This document shows, one piece after another, positions 11,860-22,700 of a stretch of DNA of 64,000 bases. Every line of letters begins with the position of its first letter. Position 1 is the stretch's first letter. The notes beneath the pieces are model-generated. The model made no database searches. It was not told the origin of the DNA and saw only the letters and a list, made by a program, of their open reading frames with translations. The DNA is taken from the NCBI GenBank assembly GCA_015039465.1, contig MU130702.1, positions 704,861 through 768,860 of the forward strand, read 5' to 3'. The translations under genes and the position numbers were made by a program. Source of the DNA: Phlegmacium glaucopus. Its lineage: Eukaryota > Basidiomycota > Agaricomycetes > Agaricales > Cortinariaceae.

Positions 11860-13150
11860 ATGCTCGGGCGCCCATGGACAACCTTAGTTTTGTGGTTTGC
11901 TGCTGTATTGAGTGTTGTTGGCCAACTTTCTCCTTCCAATGTTGCGCAGTGCATATCAGGTCTTAATTGGGTACTATCTTTCGCTCACTTCATTTCATAT
12001 CATCTGACCTTTTTTGTGATCCAATGACAGACATTGAATTCGATGGGCCAAACTCCCTGTTATGTCGCAGCGAATTTGGAGAGCATCTGTACTCGTATGT
12101 TTTTTCTATTTATCTACTGAATTCACGTTAACATAGTATCAAGCCACGACTGTTGACGGGATACCTAACAACACCCACTATCTGGGTCCAACCCTCGCTG
12201 CAGCCGATCCATGTCAATGCAGCTCTGTGACATATTCTATGATCAGCGCCTGTGGGGCATGCCAGGGTCGTACGTTCATCGATTGGACAACGTATAGCAC
12301 GAATTGTAGCACGGTCACATTCATGACGTGAGTTCGAGTTCATCTTAGTTCAAGACAACCTTTTACTTATTGCGTTTCTCCAGATTCCCGAAATCTATTC
12401 CGAGCAATGTTTTGGTCCCAACCTGGGCGTATCTCAACCTAACTCAGGTAAACGGATTTCGTAAAAGATGCATAAGGATAAAATTTGATTTCCCTCATAG
12501 ACAAATAATGACTTTAACGAAGTCGCTGCTCGGCAAAGTAGGCCATAGAAATCTGACCACCTCCACTGGAAACTGATCACTTGGTCATCAGATGCTTCGG
12601 CCCCGATATCCTCGTCTTCGTCGGCTCCAACGGCTAGTATAGTATTACCAGTTTCCACTTCTTCGTCAACCGCATCCACCTCCCAATCAGTGAGGAAATC
12701 GCAACCCAACGCCGGAGCGATCGCTGGCGGCGTAGTTGGTGGACTTGTGTTAATAGCACTTAATGCTCTGGCTGCGCTATGGTACCTGCGTAGAAGGCGA
12801 AATATGATTCAAACGGACCTCACCTTTGATCACCAGGCTCTAGTTTCTGGACCGGCCGTTCAACAGATTACTGGATCAACGGGTCCTTCATCCTTTCCTT
12901 CTCAAAGCATATACGTAAGTTGTTTTATATTTATTTGGGAACACGCCATTCACAAAATATCACACAGACCTCCGACAACAGTACATTCCCTGCATCTCCT
13001 TTGACTACATCTGGCGTTTATACTACCCTCCCCGGTCAGAGATCTTTGGAAAGTGTCTCTCTCAGTGTTGCTCAGTTTGGCGGGGCATCGCAGAATCATG
13101 GCACTGCACAAGCTCCGCGTGGGGCGTATTCAGGAAGGCCCGAAGTTTGA
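11860..13150 (+). CDS. Cys-rich single-pass membrane protein, array copy 3
   Basis: Function unknown. Start ATG at 11860 gives signal peptide MLGRPWTTLVLWFAAVLSVV. Ectodomain motifs are NSMGQTPCYVAANLESIC, ADPCQCSSVTYSMISACGAC, TTYSTNCSTVTFMT, FPKSIPSNVLVPTWAYLNLT and a short exon TNNDFNEVAARQ. A Ser/Thr-rich stalk, the membrane segment GAIAGGVVGGLVLIALNALA, YLRRRR and a tail ending GAYSGRPEV follow. The segment SQPNAGAIAGGVVGG is almost the same as SKSNAGAIAGGVVGG in copy 2, so copies 2 and 3 are the closer pair there. Intron positions match copy 2, including the one in the tail after SQSIY. A surface sensor role is only a guess from the shape. Confidence 0.82.
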
Positions 13151-13299
13151 ACTGATAAAATCGATATGTATGTATGCTAAAATGTACTTCCAACTGGTGA
13201 ATGATCAATGAATGATACTATAAATGTTTACGCGATGAGCACGTGACGCTACGCTCCATTTAAGAACTCAAGTACTGGTAAGTAACTGAAGCCACTGCC

Positions 13300-14986
13300 A
13301 TGTCGATCTCGGCGCCATCTACGCCAATGCTATCTATCCCGCCATACTCGACAACCTCTACGCCTCGTTTACAAGCCCTCTACTCCGACTTCTCCCGCCA
13401 AAAACAATCAAATCCAACCTCATACCACTCTAACATTGAATGGTGGCGTAAAGGGCTTGAAGTTATCGTTAGCTCTGGGTTACAAACACAGCATACTATC
13501 GATGAAACTTCAAAAAGTGATAGACTGGTGTTACATGCAGGACGTGAGTTACTAGAACTCGTCAAATTACCCAGAGTGGGTAAACCACTTGCCCTCGGTG
13601 CAGTTATTGTACGTCTTCATACAAACAACCCCCTTTCTTTTGAAAGTGTGAAAAATAATTTGACTGATTAAGACCTGCACTAGAAAAGTCTGAACTAAGG
13701 AGCACCAAGTCCATCATTTCTTTTTCTGAGTTTATGAACGCCAAAGTTTCTATATACGACCCTGGCTGGCTGCCAGTTCGTATCGCTGCTTATGTTGTTG
13801 GGAAACCACTTTGGTGGGCACTAGAGCAAATGGGTATTGTAGGTGAGGAAGGCCTCTTGGGCTCTGGAACTAGGCAACACCATCACAAAGATATCACTTG
13901 GTGGGGTGACTATGTTATGATATCCATTGTGGAGGGGGCAGCAGACGCAGTGATGGAAAGGCAGGAAGCCAAAAATGCCAGTGCTGGGGATGCTTTATAT
14001 ACCATGGAAAGTTTTAGAAAGACTTTTGCTGGCGTCGCTGGAGGTGATGAAGACGTTCCTTTACGAGATTTAGATGCGAAAACATTGCTCAAGTATTTGG
14101 AACGTGATCGCCAAGTGGTGGTGGTAGACAAAGATGTAAGTTTTGGGGATCAGTCATCTTCATTAGTACTGAACTGGATGTGCTTTTTCTGTTACTAGAT
14201 CATCAAGTTCGTTGAAGCACATGCATTGCCTGAACTTCGTGTTATCACGGCTGTAGATCGGGGTATATTGGAACTCAAAAGCGCAATTCACAACCTTCAT
14301 ACTCAAGTAGAAGTTCTACAGTCTAAAATAGACGAGTAAGTCTATTTTACTTTTCCTTGACCGGTTCTCTTTATGATCTTCCAATAAATGCTAGGTGCAC
14401 GCGAAAGGCATCGTCTGCCCTTCAGCAGAAACGGAAATCTGCAGCACTCACTTATATTCGATCTCGGAAACAACTTGAAGATCTTCTGTCTAAACGACTC
14501 GGTTCATTGAGCACACTAGAATCCACATTTATCAGCGTTGAAGCTGCTGTTGGTGATATTGAGGTTCTTGGCTTTTTCTTTCTCTCTTTTGACACAGCTC
14601 GCGGTTCTCATGAATATTTTAATTTTGATTAGATCATGAAGAGTTACGACTCATCTGCTATTACGCTTCGAGCTATCCTCGCACATCCTTCGTTACAACG
14701 GGATAGTATTGACAAAACGATGGACGCTCTTAGTGAAGCTAACCTTGATGCACGTGAGGTCGACGATGCTGTTCGTATGAGCGGTGATATTGCTCTAGGA
14801 ACCGACGGCATTGTGGACGACGATGAGTTAGAGGCGGAATGGAAAGCTTTGGTGGATGAAGCTGAAACAGCTCAACGATTGAAAGATGTTCAGGCTATAG
14901 GCGAGGAATTAGGGGTTCCTCGAGAACAGCCAGTGGCCGATCCCATTTCCCGCGAGCCATCGAGGACACCGGTTACGGCATCATGA
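13300..14986 (+). CDS. CHM7: CHM7/CHMP7-like ESCRT-III protein
   Basis: ESCRT-III-related protein that acts in nuclear envelope surveillance and sealing together with LEM-domain proteins (known for yeast Chm7, fission yeast Cmp7 and human CHMP7). Seen: an N-terminal region with YSDFSRQKQSNPTSYHSNIE and WWRKGLEVIV, typical of the winged-helix half; DPGWLPVRIAAYVVGKPLWW; then a charged helical Snf7-like half with LELKSAIHNLHTQVEVLQSK, QKRKSAALTYIRSRKQLEDL and the acidic C-terminal helix DDDELEAEWKALVDEAE, an MIM1-like end. Exons join through short introns near 13612-13675, 14135-14200, 14336-14395 and 14562-14634. The start MSISAPSTPMLSI is the first ATG in frame. Confidence 0.85.
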
Positions 14987-15260
14987 CCAGTATCAAGGAG
15001 TTCTCCATATCGCTTGCTTTTTATTTTCGTCGCTATGGCTTATACACTGCATAGACAAGATACTTGTAACACAATTATATACTCGAGTAAAACTGAGTCG
15101 TCTCAAGATAGCAGCTGGTAGACTTTGCAAAGTTGTGGATTTTTTGTTGAGGGTACAGCAATTGCATTGAAGTTGTTATTACATGGAACAGAATACGGCT
15201 TGTTGGCAGTTCACTTTACTTTACAAAACTAATGACGAATCGCACTGTGATGCGATTAAG
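14987..15260. other. Convergent spacer between CHM7 and HSP12-like gene
   Basis: 3' ends of two genes meet over about 270 bp. It is AT-rich and must hold two polyadenylation regions. No gene is seen. Confidence 0.3.
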
Positions 15261-15708
15261 TTAGTTGTTGTTATTGTTGCCCATTCCGACAGCGTTCTTG
15301 GCCTTGTTGAGCATCGAGTCCTTATTCCGCGCCAAAAAAAAATTGCATCAATATTCCGGCGCGGTAAGAACGATGTGTTGTACTAACCTGGTTCTCGTTG
15401 GAGTTGCCGCTCATGCTATCACCGACCCTCTGGGAGCCGGACTTTTGGCTCTGTTGTAAAATTGAGTCAGTATCTGGTACGAACGGTGGGTAGGGAAGAA
15501 AAACTAACGTTGGGCTGCATAGTAGAGACTCCAGAGTCCATGGCGCCTTTGACCTTGTCACTAGCCTGCTCGAAAACACCTTTCTGAGAGTCGGGCTGCG
15601 CATGCCAAACAGTGAGTATACATGACATGGTCAAGACGGCTATATACGACAAACCTTCATGGCAGAAGTCGCCTTGTCGGTGAATGATTGACGGCCGGTG
15701 TCAGACAT
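15261..15708 (-). CDS. HSP12: HSP12/HSP9-like small stress protein
   Basis: Small hydrophilic stress protein that folds on membranes in yeast (family knowledge). Seen: MSDTGRQSFTDKATSAMK, PDSQKGVFEQASDKVKGAMD, then a Ser/Asn-rich middle (SGSQRVGDSMSG) and the last exon DSMLNKAKNAVGMGNNNN ending in a run of Asn. About 87 residues in four exons. The N-terminal MSDTGRQSFTDK is the hallmark of the HSP9/HSP12 family. An AGGGG stress-response-type core sits about 100 bp upstream of the ATG. It shares a divergent promoter of 319 bp with OTU1. Confidence 0.88.
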
Positions 15709-16027
15709 ATTGTACTGTTAAGCTGGGTGAAAACGGTGGTCAATACGTCGACGGATCGTCTAGTGCACAGAGCGGGAACGTACTTTGAGTTGAAAGTATT
15801 TAGATTTTGAGGGGAATGGTAGAGAAAGTGAACGATACTACAAAGCCATTTTATAGGTTTTGCTGGAAGACAGTGACGTAGAGAGTGACGCATTAAAATA
15901 ACGCATCGGGCCATACAAAGTCGCGGATCCACCAGCGCAACTTTCATTAATCCAGAATTAGCTGTTTACTTGCTTTACTTGGAGGACAAACAAGGAGATC
16001 AACAGATGACCAATCTCGCTTTAGATC
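15709..16027. promoter_or_regulatory. Divergent promoter HSP12/OTU1 with STRE-like core
   Basis: Region between two outward-facing starts. AGGGG at 15810-15814 matches the core of the fungal stress response element; on the HSP12 strand it reads CCCCT and lies about 100 bp before its ATG. A single five-base match is weak by itself, but it fits the stress gene next to it. Confidence 0.35.
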
Positions 16028-17379
16028 ATGCCACCAATACGACTTCGACATCCAAAGGGTGTCTCGACCATAGAGGTCCTCTTTGATAACACTGATTTCA
16101 CAGTACAAGACCTCCAACAAGAAATATACGCTAAAACTCAGATCCTTCCTTCAAGACAAATTCGTCCGTCTTTTCTACTTATCAGAATCAAAATTGTCAC
16201 CCACTCTCATCTCTAGTCAAATCGGGTTATCCACCACGCGCACTTACAATCGTCCCAGAGCTTCCTTTTAACTCGCTTGGCTTGCAGCGAGGCGATCAAA
16301 TCATTGTCAGCGAAGTACCAGTACTACCCAATTCAGATACGCGTATACGGCCCCCATCCGGCCCTGTATCCGGCCCAACCCAGCCGCCTCTACCTGCACC
16401 AATATTACAGCCAACTTCAGGGCCAGATTATATCAAAGTTGACGGAAGTTTTCTTATCCACAGAGTAAAAGCACAGCTTGCGTTGTCTCTTTTATGTTAT
16501 TACTCACCCCAGGAACGTTAGGTTGTACCAGATGATAACTCATGCCTCTTCTCCTCCGTCGCCCTTGTATTTGAACAAACCATATCAAAAGCGTCAGACA
16601 TGCGCAAAAGTACGCGTTCAACCTCCTTTTATTCGACGTCCACACACTTGATTCATTTTTCTCAGTTGTAGTAGACGGTATACGAAATAACCCAGATACC
16701 TACAATGAAGCCATTCTGGGGTAGTCCGTTTTCATCTCCTTCACCTTTTATTACCTCATTCTGAACAATTTAGAATGCCAACGTCACAGTACATCGCTAC
16801 GATCTCCAATCCTACCTCATGGGGAGGTGCCATCGAGCTTGGAATCCTCGCAGCGCACTACCGCACCGAGATCGCAAGCATCGACGTTGAAACTGGGAGG
16901 ATAGACCATTTCTCACCAAGCGAAGCCGGAGGTGCCATGCGTTGTATTTTAATATACTCTGGTATACACTATGATGCTGCATCTCTGACACCTGTAGTGG
17001 ATGCACCTACCGAATGGCATCAAACTTTGTTTCCTGTGGTAAGCTTATTGCCTATAATTTCCTAAACAACAAAAGATCATCGCCTGATTCCTATTTTGCT
17101 TTTCGATATCAGAACTCTTCCGACGATTCAGATCCAATCCTTGTTGCCACAAAAAAATTAGCTACCATATTGCGCGGGAAGAAGGCTTTCACAAATACCT
17201 CTACTTTTGATCTCAAGTGCGAAGTTAGTCTTTGATCGTCTTTGTTCTATCGTTGCTCCCCTAACGCTTATTTTTATTTTTATCATTCTCTCTAGGATTG
17301 TGGACAAGGCTTGAAAGGCGAGAAGGGAGCTCGTGCCCACGCTGAACAGACGGGACATGTCCGCTTTGGAGAGTATTGA
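16028..17379 (+). CDS. OTU1: OTU1/YOD1 ubiquitin thioesterase
   Basis: Deubiquitinase that works with Cdc48/p97 in ER-linked protein disposal (family knowledge). Seen: N-terminal ubiquitin-like UBX-type part (MPPIRLRHPKGVSTIEVLFD, then LTIVPELPFNSLGLQRGDQI), a Pro-rich linker, VDGSFLIHRV, then the OTU catalytic motif PDDNSCLFSSVALVF with the Asp and Cys, QYIATISNPTSWGGAIELGI, and the catalytic His in YSGIHYDA. The last exon carries a C2H2 zinc finger: CEDCGQGLKGEKGARAHAEQ followed by TGHVRFGEY. All parts of YOD1 are present. Introns split the UBX, OTU and finger parts; exact positions of two short ones are uncertain. The TGA is at 17377-17379. Confidence 0.92.
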
Positions 17380-17615
17380 CACGGTATATACAACCACTAC
17401 TTCCTTCCAATATTGCAACGATACCAATGATTGCTCGTCTCATTTATATCGGTCTTTTGAACACCTATCTGAGCGTCGAAATTGCATACAATATTTTCAA
17501 ATTCATCATATCATTCATGTAAACCAACTAAAAGTTGCATGGGATTGTGGCGTTCACGCAAAAAAGTAGACCCCTCAAGGCCTCACTCAACCTTGACGTG
17601 GTGTGGCTGCCATAG

Positions 17616-17697
17616 TGGGGGCACCGCGGATTGAACGCGGGACCTTTAGATTACACAGAACTTCAGTCTACTGCTCTCCCAACTGAGCTATGCCCCC
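17616..17697 (-). tRNA. tRNA-Phe(GAA), 9-nt intron
   Basis: On the minus strand the gene reads GGGGGCA for the acceptor stem, GCTC..GAGC for the D arm, anticodon loop CTGAAG with GAA, T arm CCGCGTTCAATCCGCGG (B box) and a matching TGCCCCC. The total is 82 nt including the discriminator A. The anticodon loop is 9 nt too long, which places a 9-nt intron (TTCTGTGTA) just after position 37. One G-A pair closes the anticodon stem. Confidence 0.95.
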
Positions 17698-17795
17698 TGA
17701 CAATGATTGTGTTTTCCTTGCTATACACTTGGAATAATCCTTACAGGAGGTGAGAATCAAGAACGCCAAAAAAGAAGTCTCCTTGGCTTCATTTC

Positions 17796-17877
17796 TGGGG
17801 GCACCGCGGATTGAACGCGGGACCTTTAGATTACACGCAACTTCAGTCTACTGCTCTCCCAACTGAGCTATGCCCCC
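17796..17877 (-). tRNA. tRNA-Phe(GAA), second tandem copy
   Basis: Identical to the copy at 17616-17697 except in the 9-nt intron (TTGCGTGTA instead of TTCTGTGTA) after position 37. The mature tRNA would be the same. It lies about 100 bp upstream of the first copy on the same strand. The flanks between them are not similar, so it is not a simple recent duplication of a longer segment. Confidence 0.95.
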
Positions 17878-18009
17878 TGTTGAATTTGTTGGGAACTATA
17901 GCAACACATGAGGTGTCCCTTATTTGAAAAACTTATATGACGCCAACGCGTATTACATTGAATTACATCAGATCACGTCTCCCATTTAACAAAATAATTA
18001 GAATTGGAA

Positions 18010-19421
18010 TCACAGAGGTCCCTCAATTTCCAACACTAAAGGACAATGGTCTGAGGCACCGTAAATTTCGCCTCGAATTTCACACTAAAAAAACCAATAA
18101 TCAACGGTAGTATACTTAGAGTCAAGCGTCAATTGTCTTACCATCTTGGCGCGGTCAGATAATCGTTCGCTCAGAACAACTGTAGGATAAAAAAGATCAG
18201 TTTTACCAACCGGCTGTATTCGTCGAGGATGGCACGTACACATATCGATTCTCCATCCTATCCCTTTGAGTCTACAATTGAATCTATAAGAGAAATAAGT
18301 GTATTGTCGGTCCTCCGGATGCATCCCTCTCCAGATATCAACGAATTTACGATGATCTGGGAGCTTAAGAATGTTCTTGAAAGCAGTAGTTTCGACTTCA
18401 GTGTATCCTGCCGTTTTATTCCAATTCGGTTTCGGATTGGCAAGGTCTGCGAGGGGTTAAGGAGACGTCAAAGATAGTTCATATTGGGATGTTGGGATGT
18501 AGAACCATACCTAGCTCAGTTGGAGCGACGTTCAAGTCACCGGTCCAAATAACAGCTTTCGTTTTGTCTAAATGGCGAATGTAGGCATCGAAATGCGTGT
18601 TCCAGACCTTTTTCTCCTCTAGGGTCTGTAGGATACACTTTAGAATGAGCATTAAAATTCTAATTCATCTGACTTACCTTCAACTGCACACCAGCGTTCA
18701 CGACATACGTACCTATCAAGTAGCATGTCTCGAATTCTAGTGTAACAATTCGCCCCTTTACTGAGCTTGGATCCGGATGTCCTGGAAGGGTCGTATCCAC
18801 GCTCAGAGCTTTCTGCTTTGAAAGAATAGCAGTGCCGGCTACAAATATTGGAAACACTTCAGATTGGGTGCCGGCATAAGGGGAAAGTTGAAGACTTTAC
18901 AGTATGTTTTCTTCTCGGATATCGACCAATATTGATGAGGATACCTTTGTTTTAATGCTGGATCCACGGGTACGTCGTTGACCTGTTACGCGATTAACAT
19001 GAGTATTGTTTTGAAATTAGGTTCTTTACTGCCTCACCTTGGTCTCCGTCAATACAAGAATGTCTGGATCTTCTGCCTCTACATAATGTTTGAATCCCTT
19101 TGAGAAGGATCAGGTACCACAAAGCCACGTATGCATTTGACGTACCTTCTTTTGGCTAGCAGCCAAACCACAAATGTTCCAAGCTGCAATGCGCAATGTG
19201 CCCTGGATACGGGCAGGAAATGATATGTTGACAGGTAGAACTTTATTGGTGTACTCTGGAGTTTTCTGAGTCGCGTCGGTTCTAGCTTTCTTTGTTATTG
19301 ACGACTGAGATGCTTGTGACTGATTCGACTCCTGTGTTTCGGTCATTTGGGAGGAAGGCCCGTCTTCCAAGTCACTGTCTACATCAATTTTGCGCTTTGA
19401 GGAGTTGCGAGATACAGACAT
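18010..19421 (-). CDS. AP endonuclease, exonuclease III/APE1 family
   Basis: Cuts DNA at abasic sites in base excision repair. Seen: basic, Ser-rich N-terminus ([17 protein letters not shown]), then the catalytic core [30 protein letters not shown] (metal Glu), [49 protein letters not shown], and the last exon [15 protein letters not shown] with the catalytic Asp-His. The fold and motif order match APE1/ExoIII rather than APN1; no zinc finger of the APN2 type is seen at the C-terminus. Seven or so exons. An in-frame upstream ATG at 19508 would add 29 residues that look like a mitochondrial presequence, reported as a finding. The stop is TGA at 18010-18012. Confidence 0.9.
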
Positions 19422-19763
19422 AGCAAAAAAGGCGCTTCTAAAGGTAAGGGATTGGTTGTTTAGATAACCCAATTGTGTAAGGGCCCTGCAGCCTTGAAGC
19501 CACAACATTATTTCAAATATGTGTGACCAAGGGCGCGATTGTGACTCATTTCACGTGACTGACGCGATCGAACTTTCATTGAGGCTAATAGTAGTAAGTA
19601 TGTCCTAATGCGGTATGAGAAAATGATGAACTGTAGGCTTTGATCCCGTCACGGTAGCCGGGGCGTCGTGGTTTCCATTGTAGTTGCTGGTAAGCCGTCA
19701 CATCTTGATATCTTCGTAGTATAAATATCCCATAGGTTCTGCTACTGGTTCAATCCCGTCGAC
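19422..19763. promoter_or_regulatory. Divergent region between AP endonuclease and DUF7918 gene
   Basis: About 340 bp separate two outward-facing starts. Part of it (19422-19508) is an in-frame extension of the endonuclease. It contains TCACGTGACT (near 19552), a palindromic CACGTG E-box of the kind bound by bHLH factors in fungi. No other element is recognised. Confidence 0.4.
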
Positions 19764-20990
19764 ATGGTCACCCATCGTGGCTTCACAGCATGGATATCAT
19801 CAAATGGCGAGCCACTACCTGAATATCTCATCGCTGTCGATGAACGATCTCATTGCGTCTCGTGTTGGATTCCTGGTACAGAGGGTCATGTACGTTCCTC
19901 AATACATTCTCAAGTGGCTTGTAACTGAATCGTCATCTAATGAGGTAGAGGTTCGTTGTCTATTGGCAAGACCATGGGGGACACGTAGACTCTTGCGGAT
20001 TCATTACACTAGATGGGCTCGTTGTACCGGGAAAGTTTCTCTACGGACAGGGTATCACTTCGCGAGGTGGCGTCAGGGCATCCAAGTCTACCGAACGGCC
20101 TTTTATGTTTCAGAAAGTACCAGAGATTGGTATATCCCACTACTTCTGTTTTGCCTTGCAATACTGACATCTCCTCTTAGCCACTGAATCTCCTCATCGA
20201 ACTGCAGCGAAAGAAGCCGGCATGATCACCCTGAAAATAAAACGTATTAAAAGGGTTGTCAATCGACCACCAGATGGTATCCAACCCTTACCAGCGCCTG
20301 CAGTTCTAGGCAAGCGTCAAGTCGGAGATCTTTGTATTGGGTCAGCGTCCATCTCAATCCAGTTGATGACATAGTCGTTTGACAGACATTTGCTTAGATT
20401 TGGGGAAGAGGTGCAAACCTTCGAACAACATGCCTCGACGTGGTCAGTGGTTCCTTATGATCAAGACGTCCCAGGAGCTACCAAACCAAGTACATACGTT
20501 TCTTTTGTATTCAGATATCGCTCACCAGGTATGTTTATTATGAAATCTGTCGTCCTGATTCCTGGAAAGTAATCGTTTGCAGACTTTTTGGAAGATCAAG
20601 GGATTTCTGTTGGGGACAAGCCTACTCCTAAGAAATCTTCCACTCATCGGTTGGCTGGTCTGCCTCCCCACGTTTTAAGCGGTCTTGAACCCAGCCCCAG
20701 TCCACACAAGAAGCGCAGACTTATGCCTTTACTTCCTCACCCCGTTCGTGTTCTCGATGAAATTTTATTAACTCGCATTTTTTAATTCCCCGTTACAGGA
20801 TTCTTCAGGTCCTCGCCGTCCTTCTTCCGAGATGCGGAGGACAATGAGCTGGACAGTCAGACAAAAAGGTCTGTTCGAAGGACAATCACAATTCCTTTTG
20901 CCTCGCAACGTTTCAGCACCAATAATGGCAAAGCCACATATTCCCAGTTCAGCTGATACATCCGAAGGCTCGGAGACCGATGCAACTTAA
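19764..20990 (+). CDS. DUF7918-type mushroom protein, function unknown
   Basis: Start MVTHRGFTAWISSNGEPLPE, followed by YLIAVDERSHCVSCWIPGTE, an exon with RFVVYWQDHGGHVDSCGFIT, LDGLVVPGKFLYGQGITSRG and STERPFMFQK, matches the well-known Agaricomycete family now called DUF7918. That family is expanded in mushrooms and has no assigned function. Then follow TLKIKRIKRVVNRP, a middle with EVQTFEQHASTWSVVPYDQD and YVSFVFRYRSP, a Pro/Ser stretch, and a final exon DSSGPRRPSSEMRRTMSW to ETDAT. Around seven exons; the intron near 19890-19953 is inferred only from frame. The expected pattern is a globular N-terminal beta domain and a disordered tail, so nuclear or cytosolic location is a guess. Confidence 0.78.
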
Positions 20991-21289
20991 ATGACCTTTT
21001 TTCTCCTTATCAAATTACTTGTCGTATGCTTTCACTTTTCTAGTTTTCCAGTTTTCCTTGTTTCATAACTACTCGTCGGCAGTTGTCACCCTCTCGCTTT
21101 CCCTTGCTGTCTTTACATATGCTTTAATATTGTTGTCCAATCTGTCTTTTTTGCTTGCTATCTGCTCTGGTAGTGTTAACGTTGTTTGTTTTGTACTTGG
21201 CTTTGAATCTAGCTATCAATGAAATATGTTGCTTTTTGATCTCAGCTTCTGATCAGCACCTGCAACTCACGCGTTCCTACTTAGGTGAC
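20991..21289. other. AT/T-rich spacer upstream of SAM37
   Basis: About 300 bp, strongly pyrimidine-rich (many TTTTC/TTGTT runs near 21020-21150). It holds the 3' end of the DUF7918 gene and the promoter of SAM37. No gene is supported. Confidence 0.3.
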
Positions 21290-22606
21290 ATGAATGACTG
21301 CACATTGCCCTCGTCAGGTATCGTATTGCACGTATGGCCCGGCCAATGGGCCCTCCCTTCATTCGACCCACAATGTCTAGCTGCTCTGCTTTACCTGCAG
21401 TTATCCATTCCAGGACAATTCTGCGTAGCGGAATGCTCATACCCGGATTTATCACCTACTGGTAGGTCTTTGCGTCTTATTCTATTGCTTGAAGTCGAAT
21501 CATGAACAACTAGGACAGCTCCCATTCTTGACTCATGAGCAGCACGTAGTGGCTCCGTGTACATCCATCATCAGATACATCTCAGGGCTTAGCAATTCAG
21601 AACATGCCACTTATTCCAACGCCAACCTTGACGCCCACCTCACGCCTTCCGAAAAATCTAAAAGAAGCGCTTGGTCTTCCCATGCCGGCCTACATTTGGG
21701 TGACTTGGTGGTTCGTCCCCCTGTTTCTTATTAATTTCGTTCTGAAGGTGTTGGTTAGTCCCACACTCTCTATGCAAGCAATGAAAACTGGGTAAATTTG
21801 ACGCATCCCTCGTTGGCTTCCATGTTTCCTGTGCCACAAAAGTACTACGTGCCTCGCCGAATACGAGATACTTACATACCGAGGCTTGAAGCCGTTGGAC
21901 TTTGGACTATTCCTTTAGAGGAAAATACCACAGAAAAGTCTTTCCAGAGCCAACAGAAAAGCTTGCCTACTGGAAATATCAAGTCAAACACGACGGTATC
22001 TCAAGCCTTCCAACGCGAAAAGGTACATATGTTCCTTTTTTTTGGCCATATCCCTGAATGTTGTGTATAGGTAACAGAGAAGGCACGAGCAGAACTTGAA
22101 ATATACAATCAGCTGTTGAGTGGCAAGGAATACGTTTTTCAAAACCGGTACGCCCCTGGCGCGGCCACGTTCAGACGGTTGATTTAACTGAATTTGATAG
22201 GCTTTCATCCCTCGATGTCATCATTGCGGCACATATCCTTCTCTTGGTGAACCCGCCCTTTCCAGGTCCACTTATCAAAGATCTCATCAACAATTCGTAT
22301 CCTAATCTTATTTCCTATGCGCAACGAGTATATACTCAAGCATTCAAAGAGGGACACTCCCCCATTCAATTTGCTCCATCCTCTTCCTCACTCTGGTCAC
22401 TGATACCTTCTTGGCCCAAAGCTTTAGTTCACTCGCAGAAATCCAAAAGTCAGGAAGATATTAATTACAACCGGATGAGTTGGAGTTTTATTGGCCTTGC
22501 TATTGGTTCGCTTGCTGCGTATCTTGTAGTTGCGGGAAGCCAGACAAGAAAGTTGTTAAAACGGTATTCGCAGGAAATGGATGCGTCTGATAATCTGACT
22601 GAATAA
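21290..22606 (+). CDS. SAM37: SAM37/metaxin-like outer mitochondrial membrane sorting protein
   Basis: Subunit of the SAM complex that inserts beta-barrel proteins in the mitochondrial outer membrane. Seen: N-terminal MNDCTLPSSGIVLHVWPGQW and SFDPQCLAALLYLQLSIPGQ, the thioredoxin-like Tom37 start, then LPFLTHEQHVVAPCTSIIRY, YIPRLEAVGLWTIPLEEN, YNQLLSGKEYVFQNRLSSLD, the GST-C-like VIIAAHILLLVNPPFPGPLI, and a C-terminal membrane helix FIGLAIGSLAAYLVVAGS followed by a basic tail. The order matches Tom37/metaxin domains. Short introns break the first third and the middle. The start ATG at 21290 directly precedes the Tom37 domain. Confidence 0.85.
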
Positions 22607-22700
22607 TTATTTACGTCACGTGTTTTGTCGCTGAACGCACCAAGCGTAACTTAGACACAAGTCGAGAGCGCTTGAGCTTGAACATTTGAACGCTTGAACT

